From the NCBI GenBank assembly GCA_029775925.1, contig JARVKB010000021.1, positions 1 through 41,520 on the forward strand: a DNA stretch of 41,520 nucleotides. The letters are read 5' to 3'. The notes under the pieces were generated by a model, which saw nothing but the letters and a program-made list of their open reading frames with translations, did not search any database and was not told the origin of the DNA. This document shows positions 36,597-41,520 of this stretch, piece by piece. Source of the stretch: Nitrososphaeria archaeon (GTDB taxonomy: Archaea; Thermoproteota; Nitrososphaeria; Nitrososphaerales; JACAEJ01). Positions within the stretch are counted from its first letter, which is position 1. Every line of letters starts with the position of its first letter. The translations under genes were made by a program, and so were the position numbers.

Positions 36597-38096
36597 TTGA
36601 AACCCTTACATGGATTGGAGAGAAAACTTCTCTTATCATTAAAAGATGGTGGAGGCTTACTTGAGGATATAGCATCAAGAGCTAATATGAATATCGATCA
36701 AGCAAGAAGGGCAGTTGAATGGTTAAAATCAAAAGGTATGATAAATATTGATGAAAAGGTTCATAATAAGATCGAGATTTTAGAGGAAGGAAAGAAAGCA
36801 GTAGAGAAAGGTCTTCCAGAGAGAAGATTGTTAGAAATTTTAAAGAGGTTAAATGGAGAAGCTAAACTTGATGAATTAAGTAAAGCTTTTGGCTCAACTT
36901 CTCAAGAATTCTCTGCAGCTCTTGGTCATGCAAAATCAAAGGGATTAATAAGCACATTAAGCATTGAAGGAAAGGTAATAGTAAGATTAAAGTATGATCA
37001 AGAATTGATAGAAGAGTCTTTACTTAGAAAAATAAATGAGAAAGTATTATTTTTTGAAGAATTATCGGAGGAAGAGAAAAAAGCATTAAATGGTTTAATG
37101 AAAAGACCCAATTATCTTACAATAAAGCCATTTAAAATTATCAATATTTCTCTAACAGAGCTTGGTAAGAAGACTGCTGAAGCTATAAAGGAAGTAAAAG
37201 AAATCGATTTTCTTACTTCTGATCTTATAATAAGCGGAAAGTGGAGAGAGCATAAGCTTCGTCCACTTGATTTAGAAGCAAAAACTCCAACAATTTATCC
37301 TGGTAAAAAACATCCTGTACAACACTTTATAGATGAAGTTAGGGAAGCTTTTGTTGCACTAGGTTTTGAAGAAATTTTAGGACCAATAATTCAACCAGCC
37401 TTTTGGAATTTTGATGCTTTATTCGTTCCTCAAGATCATCCTGCTAGAGAGATGCAAGATACTTTTTATGTATCAAAATTAAAAGAAATTAAAATTGCAA
37501 ACTCAAATTTAATAGAAAAAGTATCAAGAACTCATATTAATGGTTGGAATACAGGCTCTAAAGGATGGGGATACAATTGGGTTTTAGATGAAGCAAAGAA
37601 GCTCGTTTTAAGAACTCACACAACTGCTGTGACTGTTAAATACCTTGCAGACCATAAAGTATCTGAAGCAAAAGTATTCTCTGTAGATAAAGTATTTAGA
37701 AACGAGAAGCTTGATCCAAAGCATCTTGCTGAGCTTCATCAGATAGAAGGAATAATGGTTGGAAAGAAAGTTAATCTTCGTGATCTAATGGGAATTTTAA
37801 GTGAGTTTTATAAAATACTTGGTTTAAGAAAAGTAAAGTTTTGGCCTACATACTTCCCTTATACTGAACCTTCATTACAATCAATAGTTTATGTTGAGGG
37901 ATTTGGCTGGATGGAATTGTGTGGTATGGGCATATTTAGACCTGAAGTAACCTTACCTTTAGGTGTTAAGAATCCAGTATTAGCATGGGGAGGAGGCTTA
38001 GAGCGTATAATAATGGCTAAGTTAAAGCTAGATGATATAAGAGAGCTTTATGAGAACAATCTTGGCTGGCTTAGGAAGGTACCTTTATGCCTGTAA
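36597..38096 (+). CDS. pheS: phenylalanyl-tRNA synthetase alpha subunit
   Basis: The 499-residue class II catalytic subunit has the archaeal N-terminal winged-helix repeats (about 1-200) followed by the catalytic core: HPVQHFIDEVREAFVALGFEE, FDALFVPQDHPAREMQDTFY, VLRTHTTAVTV, VDKVFRNE (motif 2) and GWMELCGMGIFRPEV, then AWGGGLERIIM (motif 3). The start is TTG; no nearer ATG is in frame. The end overlaps pheT by 10 nt. Confidence 0.95.
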   Translation: MKPLHGLERKLLLSLKDGGGLLEDIASRANMNIDQARRAVEWLKSKGMINIDEKVHNKIEILEEGKKAVEKGLPERRLLEILKRLNGEAKLDELSKAFGSTSQEFSAALGHAKSKGLISTLSIEGKVIVRLKYDQELIEESLLRKINEKVLFFEELSEEEKKALNGLMKRPNYLTIKPFKIINISLTELGKKTAEAIKEVKEIDFLTSDLIISGKWREHKLRPLDLEAKTPTIYPGKKHPVQHFIDEVREAFVALGFEEILGPIIQPAFWNFDALFVPQDHPAREMQDTFYVSKLKEIKIANSNLIEKVSRTHINGWNTGSKGWGYNWVLDEAKKLVLRTHTTAVTVKYLADHKVSEAKVFSVDKVFRNEKLDPKHLAELHQIEGIMVGKKVNLRDLMGILSEFYKILGLRKVKFWPTYFPYTEPSLQSIVYVEGFGWMELCGMGIFRPEVTLPLGVKNPVLAWGGGLERIIMAKLKLDDIRELYENNLGWLRKVPLCL

Positions 38097-39757
38097 TCAC
38101 ATTATACTATGATAAACTGAAGAGTTTGATAAAAGGAGAATTATCAGAAAAAGATCTATTGGATAAAATACCATACATTGGCGTTACTCTTGAAGAAGCT
38201 ACGGATGAATATGTAAAGATAGAATACAATCCTAATAGGCCTGATTTCTCAACAATTTATGGAATTGTAAGATCTTTAAATGGTATATTAGGCTTTGAGA
38301 AAGGTGCACCAAATTATGTAATAAAAAGTGGAGAAGTTGAGATTATTGTTGATGAATCGACACAAATTATTAGACCATTCATTGTTGGACTTGTTGCTAG
38401 AGGAATTAATCTAAACGATGAATCGATTCAAGAAATAATATCTATGCAAGAAGACCTTCATGAAGGAATTGGAAGGCGTAGAAGAAAGATGTCTATTGGT
38501 ATTCATAACTTTGATGTTTTAAAGCCTCCTATAAGATACACTACAGTATCTCCAGAATTCAAATTCATTCCTTTAGGAGAGGAAAATGAGATGAGCATGA
38601 AAGAAATATTAGAGAAGACAGAAGTTGGTAGAGAGTATGGATATATAGTATCGAGTTTTGATAAATATCCTTTGATAATTGATAGTTTGAATCATGTACT
38701 GTCATTTCCTCCAATAATAAATGGAGAACTTACTAGATTAACTCCAGAAACAAAGAATTTATTCGTTGAGATAACAGCAACGAATCTAAAAGCTGATGAA
38801 GATGCACTATCAATAATAGCTTCAGCTTTAAGCGATATGGGTGCTAAAATTGAATCTGTAAAGATTAGAATTGGTAATTCAATTAAAATAACTCCTGATA
38901 TGAGCCATCAACAGATAGAGGTTAATAGAAAACTTGCAAACGATCTTTTAGGGTTAAGACTTGATGATAAAGAAATTATTGAGTGTTTAGAGAGAAGTAG
39001 AATAAGTGTATTATCAAAAGATGGAAAGTTGATCGCTCTAATACCGAGGTATCGTGTTGATATATTACATCAAGTCGACTTGGTTGAGGAGATAGCTTAT
39101 GGATATGGATTTGATAAGCTAACTCCAACTTTACCTTCATCTAAGAAGACAGGAAAGTATAATGAGAATTTATTATTGATAAGATCAGCTAGAGATGTTA
39201 TGATAGGCTTAGGCTTTATAGAGGTCATGAATTATCATTTAATAAGCCAAAAAGCCCTTTACGATTTTACAAGAAGAAAGGCTAAAAAGATGATTAAGGT
39301 TGAAAATCCAAAATCGATAGAATATGAATTTCTTAGAGATAATATATTCCCATCGTTGCTTATAGTCTTATCAAAAAATTTACATGAAGAATATCCACAA
39401 AAAATATTCGAAATATCAAAAGTATTCTATAGTGATTTAAGAGCTCCTAATGGAATTAGGGAGGATTATCATCTTGCTACAGCAGTATCTCACTCTACAG
39501 CAAACTATACAGAAGTCAAGTCTATTCTTAGCTCTCTTTTCCTTCAAGCTTTTAATCTTAGTGTAGATACTATCCCTACTTATCATCCATCCTTTTCATC
39601 AGGCAGAGTTGCAAAGATAGTATCAATGAAGCAAAATATTGGTATGATTGGAGAGATTCATCCTTTAGTTTTAGAGAACTTCAGATTGAGAAATCCTGTA
39701 TCAGTCTTTGAAATCAATTTAAGTAGAGTTATAGATATAGTAAAGCAAAATTACTAA
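38087..39757 (+). CDS. pheT: phenylalanyl-tRNA synthetase beta subunit
   Basis: The 556-residue archaeal-type beta subunit partners PheS. It shows YNPNRPDFSTIYGIVR near the start, a B3/B4 editing region with MSIGIHNFDVLKPPIRYT, a B5 domain (EVNRKLANDLLGLRL) followed by IPRYRVDILHQVDLVEEIAYGYG, and a class II-like fold at the C-terminus. The ATG lies inside the end of pheS, so the subunits are translationally coupled. Confidence 0.95.
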   Translation: MPVITLYYDKLKSLIKGELSEKDLLDKIPYIGVTLEEATDEYVKIEYNPNRPDFSTIYGIVRSLNGILGFEKGAPNYVIKSGEVEIIVDESTQIIRPFIVGLVARGINLNDESIQEIISMQEDLHEGIGRRRRKMSIGIHNFDVLKPPIRYTTVSPEFKFIPLGEENEMSMKEILEKTEVGREYGYIVSSFDKYPLIIDSLNHVLSFPPIINGELTRLTPETKNLFVEITATNLKADEDALSIIASALSDMGAKIESVKIRIGNSIKITPDMSHQQIEVNRKLANDLLGLRLDDKEIIECLERSRISVLSKDGKLIALIPRYRVDILHQVDLVEEIAYGYGFDKLTPTLPSSKKTGKYNENLLLIRSARDVMIGLGFIEVMNYHLISQKALYDFTRRKAKKMIKVENPKSIEYEFLRDNIFPSLLIVLSKNLHEEYPQKIFEISKVFYSDLRAPNGIREDYHLATAVSHSTANYTEVKSILSSLFLQAFNLSVDTIPTYHPSFSSGRVAKIVSMKQNIGMIGEIHPLVLENFRLRNPVSVFEINLSRVIDIVKQNY

Positions 39758-39989
39758 TCTAATTTTTTAATCTTTTAATAGATTTCATCGTTATTGTTCC
39801 TGCAATCATCTTTACTAGTGGAAGATTATCAAAAATTTTTCAAATCTTTCTATAATTTTCATTGTTCTGAGTTTGTAATTAAGCTTAGGTGGTAGAGGAA
39901 CCAAGACAACACCTTGAATTCTCAAAATCTTAAGTCCCGCATTTTTATGCATGATTTGTAATTTCCATGGGATAAACCTCAGAGCACAC

Positions 39990-40193
39990 ATTCTTTTATT
40001 AAGAGAGAGGAAGATACCTTTAGAAGATCTGGCCTTCAATGTGATGATAGGAAAACCTCCAAGCAAGTATACAGAAACAACACCCCAACATGTAAAAGCA
40101 GCTCAGTTATTAATAAGCAGAGGCCAAGAAGTAAAAGCTGGAGAGATAATATCTTTTGTTAACATTCTTCATTCTAAATATTTTCTCTTTTAA
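39990..40193 (+). pseudogene. C-terminal remnant of a family-B DNA polymerase
   Basis: The frame reads LRERKIPLEDLAFN, then KYTETTPQHVKAAQLLISRG, then QEVKAGEIISFV. The pattern Y...TPQHVKAA..L...G..VK.G..I..V is the thumb/C-terminal end of family-B DNA polymerases. Upstream exonuclease and palm motifs are absent: pheT ends 230 bp earlier. The piece is therefore a fragment left by deletion or insertion, and the tail diverges from the family. Confidence 0.75.
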
Positions 40194-40250
40194 AACTATA
40201 AAAGCATATTAGGAGAAAAGCTTAACCTATAGCATTTAATTAAATTTTAT

Positions 40251-40335
40251 GGCTCCTGTCGTAAAGCTCGCTGACGGCCCTAGCAGATAAAAGATGAAGT
40301 ATAGGGTTTACCCAGGCGAGCGACAGACAGGAGCT
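40251..40335 (+). ncRNA. candidate structured RNA with long hairpin
   Basis: GCTCCTGTC (40252-40260) pairs perfectly with GACAGGAGC (40326-40334). After an internal loop (GTAAA/GACA), GCTCGC (40266-40271) pairs with GCGAGC (40316-40321). Further in, CCCTA (40278) pairs with TAGGG (40302). The region is much more GC-rich than its surroundings, as expected of a stable RNA in a thermophile. The order of stems and internal loops resembles a guide RNA (H/ACA-like), but no clear ACA box follows. A small mobile element with terminal inverted repeats is an alternative. Confidence 0.55.
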
Positions 40336-40929
40336 AAAAATTTGGATTTGTTTATAATCATAGTTAAATCAATATAGAGTTGGATAAAGCATCTATAAGC
40401 AAAGAGCCAGAGCTAAGGCCAACGATATCATTTCAAATAATTCTTCATAACAAATCAGATAGACTGTAAAGTCTAATAGTATTAAATATGCAATCCACTT
40501 TAATCTACCAAAAGAAGATGGTAATTCAGAATTTAAAATAATAGCTCGTGGTTCTATTCTTACAAAGTTTTTAATAGTACTGAATCGAGCATTCCTATTA
40601 CTTTAGAGATCGAGATTCCGCATTTTAAGAGTGCTTTATCTAAGTAAAATAATTAAATCATCGATATAAGGTAAGTTAGAAATATGTGCATTTTTTGATC
40701 AAATCCGAGTACCTTATCAGCCTCCCTTTTCTAGAGATTGTATCCTTGCTTATGAGTACTTGCCAGACTTTCCTATTAGTGGTATAGTTTGTAGAATTCA
40801 GAGTCCCTATAGAAGGATGGGAAGTATTTGCAAAAAGGGTTGAATTATTTTTCTTTAGCCTTAAAAATGAAAATAATACTTATATTCATAAAAAATCTTA
40901 ATAATTATTAATTTACTTAAAGGGTTATC

Positions 40930-41349
40930 ATGATAGAGGATATGTTGAATCAGGATACACTCCAAGAATTAATTCTATTTACACGTAAGTTGAATGATGA
41001 ATGTAAAAATGGGGCTTTAGTCGTCGTCGAGGGGCAAAGAGACGCAAAAGCCCTTGAGTCGATAGGCTTTAAAGGAGATATCTTTTTGCTTTGCCATAAT
41101 GAGAGCTTAGTAAAATTAGCATCTAAATCTGAAGAATACGAAAAGATAATACTTCTTCTCGACTTTGATAAGAAAGGAAGAATATTAACAAAAAAGGCTG
41201 CTACGATCCTTCAAGAAAAGAGAAGCAAGATAGATCTATTCTTCAGAAGAGAACTTTCTAAGGTTTGTAAAGGGAGAGTAAAGCATGTAGAAGAGCTGAG
41301 TAAATTTAGTGATTATCTTCAAAACTTGGCCTATCCCGTTTATTTATAG
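40930..41349 (+). CDS. TOPRIM-domain protein (UPF0292-like)
   Basis: The 139-residue protein is a lone TOPRIM fold. VVVEGQRDAKALESIG carries the conserved glutamate, and ILLLDFDKKGR carries the DxD pair, the magnesium-binding signature of topoisomerase/primase domains. Small archaeal TOPRIM proteins of this type are related to RNase M5 and are of unproven function. It is followed by, and overlaps with, a JAMM/MPN gene. Confidence 0.85.
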   Translation: MIEDMLNQDTLQELILFTRKLNDECKNGALVVVEGQRDAKALESIGFKGDIFLLCHNESLVKLASKSEEYEKIILLLDFDKKGRILTKKAATILQEKRSKIDLFFRRELSKVCKGRVKHVEELSKFSDYLQNLAYPVYL

Positions 41350-41520
41350 TAAACCATGTTTAAGAAAAATTACCTTCAAATCCTCAGTTATAGATAGCTT
41401 ATTAAGCTATGCTGAGGCATTTTATCCGAATGAGGGAATTCTTCTTCTTAGAGGAAAGATGAGCAAAGATGAAATTTTAGTAAAAGAGATAGTAATACCT
41501 CCTCTTGCTATTCATGGTAT
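41309..41520 (+). CDS. JAMM/MPN-domain protein, partial at right edge
   Basis: The frame reads LRKITFKSSVIDSLLSYAEA, then FYPNEGILLLRG, then ILVKEIVIPPLAIHG, the N-terminal part of an MPN/JAMM isopeptidase-like domain; the metal-binding HxH...D lies beyond the window. The start is unclear: in this frame the first usable codon is a GTG at 41309, inside the TOPRIM gene. The better-placed ATG at 41356 is one base out of frame, so an extra T in ATGTTTA is possible. Confidence 0.65.
   Translation, partial: MIIFKTWPIPFIYSKPCLRKITFKSSVIDSLLSYAEAFYPNEGILLLRGKMSKDEILVKEIVIPPLAIHG

Larger units (their letters stand above)
39758..40929. other. intergenic region with DNA polymerase remnant and RNA candidate
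   Basis: About 1.2 kb have no intact gene. They contain a family-B DNA polymerase C-terminal remnant (about 39990-40193) and a strong hairpin RNA candidate (40251-40335). At about 40370-40600 there are coding-like traces (DKASISKEPELRPTISFQI in one frame, IKYAIHFNLPKEDGNSEFK in another), possibly another dead gene that I do not recognise. Confidence 0.65.

Noticed and set aside
39815-40066. 83-codon frame on the minus strand after pheT
   Set aside because: It overlaps the DNA polymerase remnant on the other strand and has no recognised motif. The similarity-bearing strand is plus.

Overview
The window is chromosomal DNA of an archaeon. Archaeal hallmarks include GTP cyclohydrolase III, a separate archaeal-type riboflavin synthase, archaeal pantetheine-phosphate adenylyltransferase, type II methionine aminopeptidase, ATP-dependent DNA ligase, archaeal PheS/PheT and TrpRS, TATA-box promoters and a tRNA without encoded CCA. 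The DNA is AT-rich and TTG/GTG starts are used. A remnant of a family-B DNA polymerase and the CRISPR repeat type (3' tag ATTGAAAG) fit a TACK-like, possibly thermophilic lineage, but the species cannot be fixed from the sequence.

Region 1 (1-13,000) is a type III-B CRISPR-Cas locus. A CRISPR array of at least 55 repeats enters from the left edge, is read rightward and ends in a degenerate repeat at 3474. It converges on a seven-gene leftward operon (CARF protein, cmr4, cmr5, cmr1, cmr6, cmr2/cas10, cmr3). A solitary perfect CRISPR repeat lies upstream of that operon, and two decayed repeats lie at 16.1 kb. No cas1, cas2, cas6 or HEPN effector gene is in the window.

Region 2 (13,000-18,500) holds a four-gene set (membrane protein, coiled-coil-like protein, SPFH/zinc-ribbon protein, arrestin-like protein), a YbaK-type aminoacyl-tRNA deacylase, an orphan helix-hairpin-helix protein and an MNT/HEPN pair whose HEPN gene carries two compensating frameshifts.

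Region 3 (18,500-25,300) is a riboflavin operon (ribB, ribC, ribH, GTP cyclohydrolase III, and a translationally coupled amidohydrolase that is a candidate for a missing archaeal pathway step). Next to it is a nickel/cobalt ECF transporter operon (cbiM, small PDGLE/CbiN-like protein, cbiQ, cbiO) divergent from nikR, with a near-ideal NikR operator between them.

Region 4 (25,300-34,600) contains DNA ligase, pstS-pstC-pstA (no pstB), a divergent AbrB-PhoU gene with an in-frame amber codon, an arsenate reductase-like protein, a BASS-family transporter, tRNA-Ala(GGC), methionine aminopeptidase and PPAT. Region 5 (34,600-41,520) contains a decayed HepT gene, a cluster of 21-22 bp spaced TGCAGATT repeats, trpS, pheS, pheT, a DNA polymerase B remnant, a strongly structured RNA candidate, a TOPRIM protein and the start of a JAMM/MPN protein. 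Several genes are broken by single-base changes; whether these are biological or assembly errors cannot be decided from this sequence.
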